A stretch of 64,000 nucleotides of DNA from Amyloporia xantha (Eukaryota > Basidiomycota > Agaricomycetes > Polyporales > Adustoporiaceae): assembly GCA_036971615.1 (NCBI GenBank), contig JAYKKR010000027.1, positions 496,001 through 560,000 on the forward strand, in the 5' to 3' direction. The notes below the pieces were generated by a model that was given only the letters and a program-made list of their open reading frames with translations, was not told the origin of the DNA and did not search any database. Made by a program: the position numbers and the translations under genes. Positions 11,999-22,965 of this stretch are shown here, piece after piece (within the stretch, counting starts at the first letter, position 1; each line of letters begins with the position of its first letter).

Positions 11999-13416
11999 AG
12001 AGGGCTGATAGTCCTTTCCGGGCTGTAAGACATGTCTCGCTCGGAGACCGTCTGTGTATGCTACCAGCGTCGTCCACATTTCCTGTATGAACATCATATG
12101 TACATATGTAAGCCACTTGGAATAACATTCGATGCCAGGAATAGCGTTTGAAACCAAGGTTCGCTGGAACCAATTGACTTGGTCGCTGGTGCCATCGACA
12201 ATAACTTATGCAAAGCGGAATCGCACTACAGCTCAGGGTCATCACTACCTATCTAGATGTGTTCTCTAGCTTGGTTGCTTCATGCGTTGGAAGTGAGAAG
12301 CAAGGTCAACGCGTGTTCTTGCACTGAGGGCCTGCATGCACTGCGCATTGCTTGGACACTCGTCCTAGGACCTCCCACGCCGTGTCTGGTGCGTATGTAC
12401 TCTGAATCGTGGCGGCCAGGCATCGTGACCTCGAGGCGAGGCGCTGCATAGTATTCGAGGCAGGTTTGAATGTTAGTATGTAGCCTATAATGCAGAGCCC
12501 ATGCCAGATTTACTTGGATACCTGCGATTGTATAAGTCATTCACTCGTCTATGAATATCTCGCACTGGATGCCACTTCGCCCTCGCGCCACAGTTGAGCG
12601 AAGATGGGGGTACGGTGCATCGATCAGAGTTAGAGTTGGTGGCGATCGGGATCGAAAATTGAACATCCTCAATGCCAGAAACGACTGACTACAGCTGACT
12701 CCGCACATAGCACTCACGCGTACGCCACTCCCCTTCACTGTGAATGGTTCGAAGTGTCTCTTGCTCAGCGCTGTGAAACATCCACTACAACGACTACCGT
12801 TTCCCCTTTGGGCCCACATTCCATTGTCCTGAACAGAGTCAGCGGCGATAGCTGCCAAGTAAGCAAACCTTCTACTTAGCGCAGCACAGATGTGCCGGCA
12901 CCAACACGCATTTCCGGGCCGCCAAGGTCCAATTAATGTCCTAAAATTGGATGTTACCTTCAGGAGGCGGTGCTCTGTCATGGGACACCACCTTCGCGGA
13001 GACAATCGCGAAGCGATGCTTGTTCTCTTTTGTTCCAAGGCCAAAGCGACGAACAGGTGGCGTCTGATGTCCATCTCGAATTAGAAGGTCGGCATCACAC
13101 TCATCATCCTATAGCCTATAGATCCACAATATCCGATCACTGCCGTGGCCCATGCACACGCCAAAGCGGGTCCGAAAGCTTTTGAGCCACCGTGGCCAGG
13201 TCAAAGGCGTGTCCTGCGATCTCTATAAATTTACCTATAGACATCGAGATGACCAGATCACTTCCACTGGGATTCGCAGCCTCCGCAACTTACAGGCCCA
13301 CTTCGCACCTCAAGCCATGTCCGACTGTAAGGCAGTTTGACACCTGCACGCCACTTCGTAGACTGACATTATCGAAAACTTTTCATCTTGTAGATCTCGA
13401 CCCGACGCTCACACCA
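11999..13416. other. Intergenic region without recognisable gene
   Basis: 1.4 kb between two plus-strand genes. A minus-strand frame at 12541-13074 (177 codons, from an ATG at about 13074) contains GPKGETVVVVVDVSQR if an intron is assumed near 12850-12955, but it matches nothing I know. The rest contains 3' UTR and promoter sequence with no repeat or RNA gene that I can see. Confidence 0.4.
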
Positions 13417-14410
13417 ATGTCTATTGAGCCGCAAGAAATAACACCGTACGTCTCCTCTCTAGTTCTTGCACTCTCAAAGCTAACAGGGACGCGCCAAAAG
13501 GGAAGTACTTGCTTTTTTCGATAACTATCTCGCGCAGCAACTAAAGGAGAATATGTACAGAGTGTACGTCCCTACCGTCATATAGCTGCCACAGAAGAGC
13601 ACTTACTATATCTCCATCAGCTTTGAACTTTGGCAGGACCAATATGCCACCTTCGACCAGCGCGTAGAGTTCTTCCGCAACCTATGGTTCCAGGAAGGGC
13701 CACCAGAGCTGTTTCTCCGCCTACAAGGCCCGCCACATATGCTACCGGACAACACTGTAGGCCCGTCGCCGCCACAGCCCCGCTGGGAACCGAGTGCCCC
13801 GTCTGCCTTGGCACTCGCGATCAAACTAGAACCTGAGGCTGCCCGGGAAGCCGGCCGACAGGCTTTCGAACAAGCAGGAATGCCCTTCCCCGACTACATT
13901 CACTTCCCTGAGTCCACTCTGACAAAGCAGCCTGTCTTCAACAATACCACTCAGTGGGACGCCCCGGTGCAACCGCCAATTACCGCGGGCGAGTTTGACT
14001 GGCTGTCGCCGCCGGATGACTCGTTCTTCGGCTTCGACATGTCGCTGCCGTTGATGATCCCAGAGGAACCGGAAGCAGAGGCCAAGGCCGAGGCCGAAGC
14101 GCTGACACCGCCGGAGAGTGTTTCTACCTCTACCGACGAGTGGCCGGGGTGCACTTCTGCTCCTCAAACACCCGACGAAGTGCTGTTTGGCCCAGACCCT
14201 GATGCCTTCCAGGCGCCCCCGACTCCGGCACCGAGCGATAAAACCGAGCCTGTAGAGGAGCCTGTGGAGGTTACGCCGACCATTGCGACGCCCTTTACAC
14301 CGACGCGCGTGGTGCTCGGTAATGGCGCAACTAGCTCTCATCCCCGCCGGTCAACCAGATTAGCTCAAGGGAAGAGCAAGCCAATGGGGCGGTCTTACTC
14401 TCTCGCGTGA
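13417..14410 (+). CDS. Acidic Pro/Glu-rich basidiomycete protein, 293 aa
   Basis: Family not recognised. Exons 13417-13445, 13501-13563 and 13621-14410 fit in frame. The first intron has a good branch site (gctaac at 13479) followed by an unused nearby AG. The N-terminal 80 residues look folded and helical (EVLAFFDNYLAQQLKENMY, FELWQDQYATFDQRVEFFRNLW). The remainder is acidic and Pro-rich, with short hydrophobic/acidic clusters (FDWLSPPDDSFFGFDMSLPLMIP) that resemble activation domains and an EAEAKAEAEA run. It ends in a basic tail (RRSTRLAQGKSK). A nuclear role is possible, but that is inference from composition only. The small first exon rests on one splice choice; the ORF from 13621 on is firm. 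Confidence 0.68.
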
Positions 14411-14733
14411 TACGGTTGGTCTGTCTGTGTGCCTCGTGCTTTCCTGCTGTCTAGAAGCAAGTCCGACGACGTTATATGAGTCTCCGACTATCGTCCTTCT
14501 TTACCTTTATCGACACCAATGCCTCTCATTCTTGTAGTTTCTTATCGCGTATGATATGCACATTATGTAGCACTCGCATCAATTGAAATCAAGCTTCATG
14601 CTCATTCGCAATGATTTTTCGTCGACATGTGATTGCTATAAGGACGGGCGAGCACACGCCGTGGGAACGCACCCGCGGGCTGAACAAAATGCAAAATCGC
14701 ACGCTGATCCACTCATCGCCCGCGGTGATGATT

Positions 14734-14757
14734 GTCCCCTTCGGGGTGACATACGAA

Positions 14758-14788
<31 letters not shown>

Positions 14789-14852
14789 GGCCCCTGCACA
14801 AGGATGACACGCTTTCCCGGAGTGGTAGACCTACGGGTCTCAATATTTATTT
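14734..14852 (+). ncRNA. U6: U6 spliceosomal snRNA
   Basis: RNA polymerase III transcript forming the catalytic core of the spliceosome. The 5' stem-loop with a TTCG tetraloop starts at 14734 (GTCCCCTTCGGGG). It is followed by AATTGGAACGATACAGAGA, with the invariant ACAGAGA box at 14772-14778, then GATTAGCATGGCCCCTGC with the AGC triad at 14784-14786, and AAGGATGACACGC. This is near-identical to U6 of other eukaryotes. No intron interrupts it. The 3' part contains a short hairpin with a TACG loop (gacc-tacg-ggtc), then the T-rich Pol III stop at 14846-14854. Upstream I see an A-rich patch (14682-14697) but no clear TATA box at -30. The 3' end is uncertain by a few bases. A transposon terminus lies about 25 bp downstream. 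Confidence 0.96.
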
Positions 14853-14854
14853 TT
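14846..14854 (+). terminator. Pol III T-run terminator of U6
   Basis: The sequence ttatttttc directly follows the U6 body. Runs of four or more T on the coding strand stop RNA polymerase III; the five-T run falls at 14850-14854. Confidence 0.75.
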
Positions 14855-14878
14855 CTCCGCCTCTCCTTCCTGTGCTTG

Positions 14879-14904
14879 CATCAGGAAAAACCTCCCGGGC
14901 TAAT
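14879..14904 (+). repeat. Left terminal inverted repeat of element 1
   Basis: Begins CATCAGGAAAAACC; pairs with 16447-16472 on the opposite strand. Confidence 0.85.
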
Positions 14905-16446
14905 AATGCCTATTTATTGCTAATTATTGCTAATTATCAGGAATAGTGGATTAGACCTCATTAGGATAGTTCCACTTCTAATTAGATGGAATAGTTGGGA
15001 TATAAGACAAGTAGTACACTGTTATTGGACCAGTAAAATTGAAATAGACACATATTTCACACATTTGTTTTGAGACATAAAGATATATTGATGAGACTAC
15101 AGTACTAACACATGAGAGTACTACAGAATCATAGCCAAAATAAGGAATACAGATAGTAAACTACCATATCATTCCTACCAAAATATAAAATAAGACAGGT
15201 AACAAGTCCTGTAGAAATATGAACATGATTTTGATCAGTCATGTACTAGCAAGAGAAGACAATATTAACTGACATTGTACTCACTGGAATTTCTATGTCT
15301 GATCCTCCTGCACATATATAAGAGATGATAACCCAAAATAAGTGATACAATATAAGCAAAGACAGAGAAAGAGGTACTCACATGAGAAATACAAATACAA
15401 AGGAGATTTCAGCAGAAAGGACTATAAACATCCAGATAGCTGTATGTGGATGTAGAAAGTAAGGTGAGATGGAGGTGGGCCAAGTAAGGTTTTACATACC
15501 AGAAGGACAGTGCTGACAATAGCAATAAATCCTGTGCAAAGAGTCAGTAGGGAGATAAAGGCAGATAACAGAATGGAATGAGTACAGTGGCAAGGACCTT
15601 GAATAGCACACATAGACCAGAGCCGCCGTGATGTATCATCGAGAAGCAAGCACAGCACTGACGTGGCGAGCAGCACACAATGGCCAGAGAAGTGACAGCA
15701 TGTAGATGGAGGGACTCAGAAAGGACAGAGTATGAGAGCTACCTTTTCGGAGACAACAGTACGCAGAACTTACGTTCGTGCGTCCGCGGTCGTCTGAGAG
15801 TGTGTGTGCGGTCAAGAGAGTGGACGGCGAAGACGGTGTGACGGAACAGGTCTATTTGGCATTGTTTGTAGATTTCAACAATGTCACATGCCTACTGCAA
15901 GCCATCGCCGTCGACGCACAAGTTCAGCACTCAGCACTACCTGCAGCCCTGCCTCTCTTCGAAGTTCCACCTGGGCTGTCTGCCTGATGCCACCGTGGTC
16001 CGTCTTGTCGGACGGCGAAACCTCAAATTTTGAACGCAGGATCGACAAACGGGGCATGGCGAGAGTGGACACCAATGTGTCCTATGCGCATTGGATGACT
16101 CACGCGCAACTTGGCTGTGGCGTCCGTTCATGAGAAGATCGACAACTTGAAGCACACACTGTAGCCGGGGGAGTAGAGTGCAGAACCAGAGACAGATAAT
16201 TACGAAATCTCAATTTCGACAAGAAGGGGACCGGTGCGAGACTGCGAGTAGAGATGGCAGAGTGTATAGAGTATTTATTTCTCATACCCCTGCATCTCGT
16301 TGCGTCTGTAGATACATATTTTCATTTCCATTATCTAAATGACACGCTGTGCGTGGTATTCCTCAATTATTGAACAAATAGAAGAGAATATTGGAATAGC
16401 AGCAATTATCGGCCTATGATTACCAGGTATGTCTAAATAAGGGCTA

Positions 16447-16472
16447 ATTAGCCCGGGAGGTTTTTCCTGATG
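16447..16472 (-). repeat. Right terminal inverted repeat of element 1
   Basis: Perfect reverse complement of the left repeat over about 26 bp, ending CCTGATG. Confidence 0.85.
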
Positions 16473-18820
16473 TGACTATGCACCGAACTATTGATTATTT
16501 ACTTTCGTATTTCTCTGGAACGTTTCCTTGCGGCTCACGATTGACAGGTATGTTTTCTTCTATAATTCGTTTCTTCGACACACTTGGGTTATGGTGAAAG
16601 CTGACGGGTGCCATACGCTGCTACCTTCCACCCCAATGATCGCTGAGGCCGCATGCGCAGCCGATCAGGAATGAAGTCACTTTCGAGGTCAAGACTGGAT
16701 TTGGACTTTCCAGGGTCGAACGAAATATTAAATGAGCGCACGCGTACCCTGGTAAGCTTCCAAACCCATCTAGCTAGAAGGAAATATCTGCCTTAAACTA
16801 CCTGGGCGTAGATACCGCGCAGACGACTTCATGAATGTGCACTTTAACACGCAGCGCCGAACGCCTATCTACTTCTTTCGGTTTGTGAGTCAATCGGTCG
16901 ATGCCCGTACATCGGTTTACCCTGGCTACGACTCGGACATGCAGAGACTCTCAAATAGTCTCTCTTCCGGCGAATATTTACTAATGAGGCTATGTGAATC
17001 TGACTATTCTCCCAGACCGCGGAGTGGCACCCCATTGTCGTCTTAGCATGCCGCCATGCTATTGCAGGCAAAATGACCCGAAGGCCCTTTTCGAGGCTCG
17101 ACGCTCCATGGCACAACGTCGCACCAGAGAGAGGCATTGCTGGGTTAAATCGGCATGAGTACTATAGGGACCGATTGTCTTCCGTCTACAAGGGCTGATC
17201 CATGAGTGTACACATAAGGATATCAGGGGCGAGAGATATTCTGCTCTGTGGACAGACAAGTCCAAGATGAGGTTGTGTGGATTCAGGTCTGCGCAAGTCC
17301 TAGCTCCAGAGTCTATGTACGTCTGGCTGGAAGTATCGTTCCGCATGCCAGTGTACTATGCAACAAGAGAGTCCGCTCCCGTTCAGCAGCAGAATGTAGG
17401 CTCTTCATAATATAATCCATAGGCTGTTTTTCGGCCTGAGTAGTAACCGGTGAGAATGTAAATTTCAGCATTTGGAAGGGGAGAGTACAGTGGCATATTT
17501 AGTCTGAACTGTGTACTCGTTGTGGCTGATCTCGATCTGGCTTGTCGATCTGTGTCTCGCCGACGGGCATCTTCGCGTTGTCGTCTACGAGGCGATTCGG
17601 ATGCGACCACGACAGTCATCGACTCTCGGCGACAGCCCTCTCACGCAGCTCCCCTTTTCACACGTCCTTCCTGCTCTCAGGTCGGCGTCTGCTGAAGAAA
17701 CGAGTGTTACATTATAACGAGCGGATGGGCCTTGCAGCTCGAGGGCCATGAGGGCCGATTCTTAGGACTTTCCATTGTGGACGCGCCAGCGGAGCTTTGG
17801 GGGGGAGGGTCGAGCTCTGACGGTGTGAAGAAGCGAGGGAAGGAGGGAAACGAAAGGCGGAGCAACGTCCGCCATAGGTGCCAGATCGAACAAGTGGGCG
17901 ACCGATCCGCACCACTGCCTATTTGATGAGAGTCGCACCGACTGTCTACTTTATTGAATAACTAAATTTTACTTGAAGGTTGATCCACGGACTTCGCTAT
18001 ATGACTCACGGACTTCGCGATACAATTCATGGACTTCGCAATACGACGAGCGCCCAGTATCACGGTCTTCCCACCACTCCCTGTATTCTGACAGACCGAT
18101 CGTCATATATGATAGCGGGCAACCTCAGGCAACCTCCTTCGCACGGCTATATGAGATAGCTTCATATCGGAGTATCCTGATGTTGATGGTCGATCGCTCA
18201 CTACCATCACAGTCTGATTCACAGATACATGACCACTGGGGAGGGCTGCGACGCGACCCAGCGATCCCCCACGCCACCTTATTGAGCGAAGTCCGAACTG
18301 AACATCCTCAGCGAGGAATCAGTAACTCGTGTGAGCCGGTCACTGTTGCGCGCAGAAGATAGTTGCTGTGGCGAAGAGAAGACAGGCGGGTGTGGCAACT
18401 GACGAATTTGGATGACCGTTCAGTGCGTTCACTGATCACCTTGCTAGTCGGCCAGCATTGTGGGAGCCATCATTCACAATACTGTGCAAGGTTATGTTGG
18501 AGACGTTGTGGAGCGCAGCATCTTCTTCATGAGGGTATTTATCTGTCTATTAAAGTAAGTACTTGTGAGCATGACGCGGTGCAGATCCCACATAATAGGC
18601 GTGTACGCTCTGCATGATTGACATTGTGTTGCTTCGCAACCGTTGAAGGGCCGTATATTATATCTGTCATATTACGGCCCGGCGACAGACCTTCACACAG
18701 CTATTTCCTAGCTTGGCTCTGCACTGAGTGGATATATATGGCCGGAGACGATAGTTTCTTCTATAACCGAGCAGGACTCATACCATTCTCTAGACACTCC
18801 CACCAGTTCTTCTTTCCAAT
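16473..18820. other. Intergenic region, no recognised gene
   Basis: 2.3 kb between the transposon and the DUF6533 gene. Only short frames are present. A frame open from 17958 to 18362 starts without ATG and contains a 21-bp tandem repeat (separate entry). No RNA gene seen. Confidence 0.5.
17986..18048 (+). repeat. Three tandem 21-bp units
   Basis: Three imperfect copies of CACGGACTTCGC followed by a nine-base variable half, at 17986-18006, 18007-18027 and 18028-18048. Because 21 is a multiple of three, the enclosing open frame reads RTSLYDS, RTSRYNS, WTSQYDE. No ATG starts this frame, so coding status is unknown. Confidence 0.8.
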
Positions 18821-20585
18821 ATGTCTACGGCAGAAATTTTACCGGCGGCGGAAACGTTATTCTTGTTGGAAGATTTGTGAGTTTGAACATTCGGACATAG
18901 GGATGATTCGTGATCATGCAGCGTCCAGTCTCATAGGTGACTACACGAACGTTGCAGTTTGCGGTGAGTAAATCATGTCTCCGATCGCAACAAATGTCAG
19001 CGGCTCACGAGTGGATCAGCCATGATCGTATATGAGCACATCCTCACAATCCCCGATGAAGCCCGTCTAATATGGGGTCGCAAGTCGGCATCCACAGTCT
19101 TGTTTTGTGTGAACCGGACGAACTTGATTGCTACTGCTATCTGCTATATGCTGGCATCTCTGCCTTATTATACTCTGCTAGTAAGACACCAAACAAACTC
19201 TAAATTGGGCTTTCATCTCATCTTTGTCCACAGAGGTCCTGCATTCATGAACTCTTCTTCTGTACAAATAACTCATATCACAGCCATCTAGCTGCACAGT
19301 CAATGGTTACATCAATATACTTACAAACATGCTATCACTTTGCATATCTGCTGGTGAGTTTTGCATTGATTACACATATTAATTTGTTGATTGTTAGGAT
19401 GAAGGGGTTGCAACTCTTCGTGTGCATGCTGTAAGTGGACACAATTGGTACCTGGTGGTGCCCACTCTGTTGTTGGGGTTAGTGCCAGTAGGCACAAATC
19501 TGGTTTGGATATTTCTTCAATGATGGCCAATGCCTTAAATTTGCTAAAATCTCACTGTCAGTTCAGATACACCCAACAGTCATATCTAATTGCTGCTACT
19601 GGTAACAGTGCAAATAATTTATGTCTAGTCTTGGTGGACATATCTGAGAAAACCAACATTATGTACTCATTTATTCCTCATGTTATATCCTCTGTCAATG
19701 GCTGACATGTTTTTTGCAGAGGTGCTTTCAATTTCAAGCATTCATATACCACACTATTAATTAAATTCCCACTATGCTAAGCACTTTATGCAACCCGTGG
19801 ATCTGTTATTATATCAGACATTCTGGTTGTCACTGTCACCTGGTGGTACATGTCTCGGTCTGTATTGCCATATTTGAAGGAATCACTTGGTGTGAAGCCC
19901 AAACTCACAACAGTCATGCTTCTAGACGGTAAGATCCGAGTCCAGTGATATCATGTTTGCTGAATCTACCCACTAATCCGTGACCATGCAGGCACATTGT
20001 ACTTTGTGTATGCAGAAAAATTAGTCACTTAATGTATATGTCATGTTTACCTTTTTTACAGGGCCTTGACAACCCTGAACATCCTGGACATGGTTGTGTT
20101 TGCCAGCACTGCAGTTCGTTGTCTTGTGTTTCTCCCTTGTCATGCAAAGGATGCTAGCATTGTGTACAGGAAACTCATAACCTTTCTGGTATCATATCCT
20201 CGTCAGTGTATTTGCAATGCTGCTTCAAACATCTGACCAAGCACCGAACAGAATGTCCGCCATCCTTATCTCCCATTTTCTCTTGCACATTCGTGATGCC
20301 GCTGACGCCACGCACTTTGAGTCCGAATCTCGCACGCGGTCGTTCGTTAGATCAACTCCACGACGCTCCTGGATGTCGAGCGTCGAATTCGCGCCCAATG
20401 TCGTAGCTTTGCTTGGCGAGGGGGAAGACGACGGGTCAGATCTCGCTTCGTTCACTGACACCGTAGACGACGACGCGAGTTCGCTCGGGATTAAAGGCAA
20501 AGAATCTGGTGAAAGAGAGCAGGAAGAAGGGGTCAAACTGGAGGTGCTAGTAATGGATACAGCAAGCATTGATGATAGCGTGTGA
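18821..20585 (+). CDS. DUF6533-family seven-transmembrane protein
   Basis: Member of a large Agaricomycete family of receptor-like seven-helix membrane proteins of unknown function. Exons that fit: 18821-18876, 18929-18963, 19020-19180, 19234-19353, 19398-19430, then about 19770-19928, 19992-20007, about 20061-20155 and a last exon to 20585. Hallmark text: VYEHILTIPDEARLIWGRK and VLFCVNR (DUF6533 signature), GVATLRVHA, ATRGSVIISDILVVTVTWW, TTVMLLDG then TLYFVALTTLNILDM, and MSAILISHFLLHIRDA, followed by an acidic cytosolic tail (LLGEGEDDGSD). The region from 19431 to about 19770 could not be resolved into exons. The middle of the gene has very few CpG dinucleotides, unlike the last exon. It may be intact or beginning to decay. 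Confidence 0.72.
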
Positions 20586-20940
20586 GATTGTCATGGACGG
20601 CATAGCACAGTGAAATGGGATTATCTTGGTGCTGCATGTATCATTAGGTCAATTTGTCCAGAGTTCTTGTCTGTTCCGAAATGTAATACGTAGAGCGCCT
20701 TCCGTCGCGTCATAGACTTTACTACCATTTCGCTCATTTGTTTCTAGTACCTGCTGCCTGCGGTCAAAAGCCCGTGAACAATTGTGAGGCCCAAGGTACC
20801 CAGAGCCAGTTCAATCGTCGACCGAGCGGATATTGCTAAAAAAAACAGGTCACGGATACTTGACTCACTTAAGCAGTCGTCCAGACTGGATGGTCGGTTC
20901 TACGAACATCCGCGCCGCGTCAACAAGTGTCTGCTTGACG

Positions 20941-21840
20941 ATGGAAATCGACCGCGATCTTCGCCACCTGGAAGGGCCTCGGTGAACTTCGGCAGGTCCT
21001 TCATGACGAGGCTTAGATCGAGGGAATGCTGCGATGCACAGGTCAAAGTCGACTCCACGAGCGTTGTCGGCGAATCCTTCCACGGACGCTCTCGTAGTCC
21101 GAATCCGCGATGTCATGGAAGGCTCGAGTACCGTGGCAAGTACACATGAGGTTTGTTATGCCCTTTACAGTGGCCCCAGCTTCTCGCGTGCGACAGCATG
21201 CATGACGAGCTATATCGTCATGTTCGGCGTCGCGAACACGGACTACTGACACCCACAGGAAGTGAGTATCAGATCGACTACGATATGTACTGTGGCGCCT
21301 GGGGCGCACGGTGATGAATGAACAGGGTGGACGGAGCGCGCTGCAGTTACTGCCGACGCAATAGCACTCAGGTGACATGTATCCGCCTCGGTCGAAGCGG
21401 TCGCGCGCAACTTACCTGCATGGGTCCCGTAGGCTGACAAGACCAAGACTAGCCGCGACACTGGCCCACACACCTCGTCCCACGGTGAGTAACAAGATCA
21501 ATAATGCAAGGAATACATTTTTATCAGTATATAACGGCAGATAGATACAGTATGAACACACGGATGACGTACGATAGCACTGTGGGGAGGCTGGTCTAGA
21601 GAATGTAGGAACAGCAGTGCAAGTGGATGCGACGCGAGATACGAGAAACGACGAGAAACGACGCGCCAGGATGCTGACGGTGGGTACTATTGTATACCCG
21701 AGCAGCGGACATCCAGATTGCGACGGCGCATCTACGCGTCCTGGCATCGTGAGCTATGCAGAGCTTCGCATGCCGCGACACGGGCTCGGCTAGTCGAGAA
21801 GGGTGGACACGGTCGTTCATCTCCACGCTCGCGTCTCACT
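20941..21840 (-). pseudogene. Possible relic of a second DUF6533-like gene
   Basis: On the minus strand segments resembling this seven-helix family appear in order: LYTDKNVFLALLILLLTVG then RGVWASVAASLG (about 21430-21530), ATVHIVVDLILTSC (about 21250-21300), VFATPNMTI (about 21210-21240), then a tail including SLDLSLVMKDLPKFTEALPGG (about 20960-21030). I could not join them in one frame; a stop follows VFATPNMTI. The DUF6533 signature exon was not found. Either a broken paralogue of the gene at 18821 or a misreading of non-coding DNA. Confidence 0.3.
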
Positions 21841-22520
21841 GCACGACAGGTCGTCTTGAGGACCGAGTCCTCCTAAATGATGACCGCGTCAGCACTCACA
21901 ACAGCAGACCGACCGATCGATAGGGAAGGCTGCTGAGGTTCATGCATATGTGTTTCGGAGTCGGGTGGGCCCAGGGAGTCAGTGAGGGTGGATAATCTGA
22001 GGCCGGTATGAGAGGGAGAAGGGGCCGGGTCGCTCACGAGAGCCCCGTTTTGTGCTCCGGAAGCCGCTCAGTCCTATGCGTGAAGACTGTGCTCACCAAG
22101 CACAGGGTGGTAGTTGACGAGAACGACAGAATTGGGTTTGCGAGGGTGAGCAGAAGTGGCAAACCGACCGTAAGGGGAATCGGGAGCTTGGCTTATCTGG
22201 GAGTCGGAGTGCAGCTGGGCAGGCGTCTTGAGGACGTTCATCGCTGTGTAGTGGCAAGAGGACATACTGCGGGTAGCGAGACCGTCACCAAATACCTGTC
22301 GTACTATTCAAGATGCCTGAGACACGACGCCAATGCATACGGGTCGCAAAGGTTGGACGTTGCGTACGACTGTCGTCGAATTGGATGTCGCCACTGATAA
22401 ATTGATAGCGGGGGGTGAAGGATTGAGACGCCATGAAGACATGATGAGAGTGCATCGCAAGCACGAAGAATGTGTCTCAAACCGGAGAACAAAAAGTCAG
22501 GGAAAACGATGCAGAGCACA
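21841..22520. other. Intergenic, no recognised gene
   Basis: Only short frames (the longest is 22008-22397 on plus, 129 codons, unrecognised and without ATG context). No repeat noted. Confidence 0.45.
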
Positions 22521-22608
22521 GGGCTTAGCCGGGAATCGAACCCGGGACCTCCTCCAATCAAACGCATCTGCGCCCTAAGAAGGAATCATACCTCTAGACC
22601 ACCAAGCC
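22521..22608 (-). tRNA. trnP-AGG: tRNA-Pro(AGG) with a 16-nt intron
   Basis: Read on the minus strand from 22608. The acceptor stem GGCTTGG pairs with CTAAGCC, the D arm is GTCTAGAGGTATGAT, the anticodon stem CCTTC pairs with GGAGG (one G-U pair), the loop is TTAGGG with anticodon AGG, and the T arm is CCGGGTTCGATTCCCGG. About 16 nt (starting CGCAGATGCG) interrupt the loop one base 3' of the anticodon, the canonical position for nuclear tRNA introns removed by the tRNA splicing endonuclease. A34 would be read as inosine. The GGTTCGATTCC B box is perfect. The exact intron edges may shift by one base. Confidence 0.93.
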
Positions 22609-22965
22609 GATATTAGAGTGCAATAATAACGTATTACAAGGCTACAACATATGCTTTCACTGGAAGCATCATTTATGGCGGTGGCAGACGACTCTCCGAA
22701 CCACCGCCAGAATTCAATAGAACTTGCTTCTTTTTGAAGGATAATGCTCGCTCCGAACTCATGTTAAGCTCCGTCTAGAGCATATTTCAAACTTCAACCC
22801 AAACTCCCTCACTTCCAAAACTCCGCCACTGATACAGTCAGCTCAAGGAGTAGTCGCACTGCGCCAGTGCCACCAGCTACCGGTACTTCAGGTTTCTACC
22901 GTTGAGCAGTAGGACTGCTTGTAAAGAATACTCTGGGCGAGAAGACGAACAGAGGCCTGATCAAA
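22609..22965. other. ARP8 upstream region
   Basis: 357 bp between the tRNA (divergent) and the ARP8 start. No TATA box is obvious. No open frame of note. Confidence 0.5.

Larger units (their letters stand above)
14879..16472. mobile_element. Non-autonomous TIR DNA transposon, 1.6 kb, beside U6
   Basis: Both ends carry the same sequence in opposite orientation. The left end begins CATCAGGAAAAACCTCCC at 14879 and the right end is its reverse complement finishing at 16472; the match covers about 26 bp. The right end also holds the palindrome GGGCTAATTAGCCC. No transposase-like frame is present; the longest internal frames are about 110 codons and unrecognised, so the element is non-autonomous. 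Positions 14898-15622 contain no CpG at all, while the right half is CpG-normal. A clean target duplication was not found, so the outermost bases may be off by a few. A second element with the same first 13 bp lies at 47655-50344. Confidence 0.8.

Noticed and set aside
17986..18048. CRISPR-like array
   Set aside because: Adjacent 21-bp tandem units without spacers, in a eukaryotic genome.
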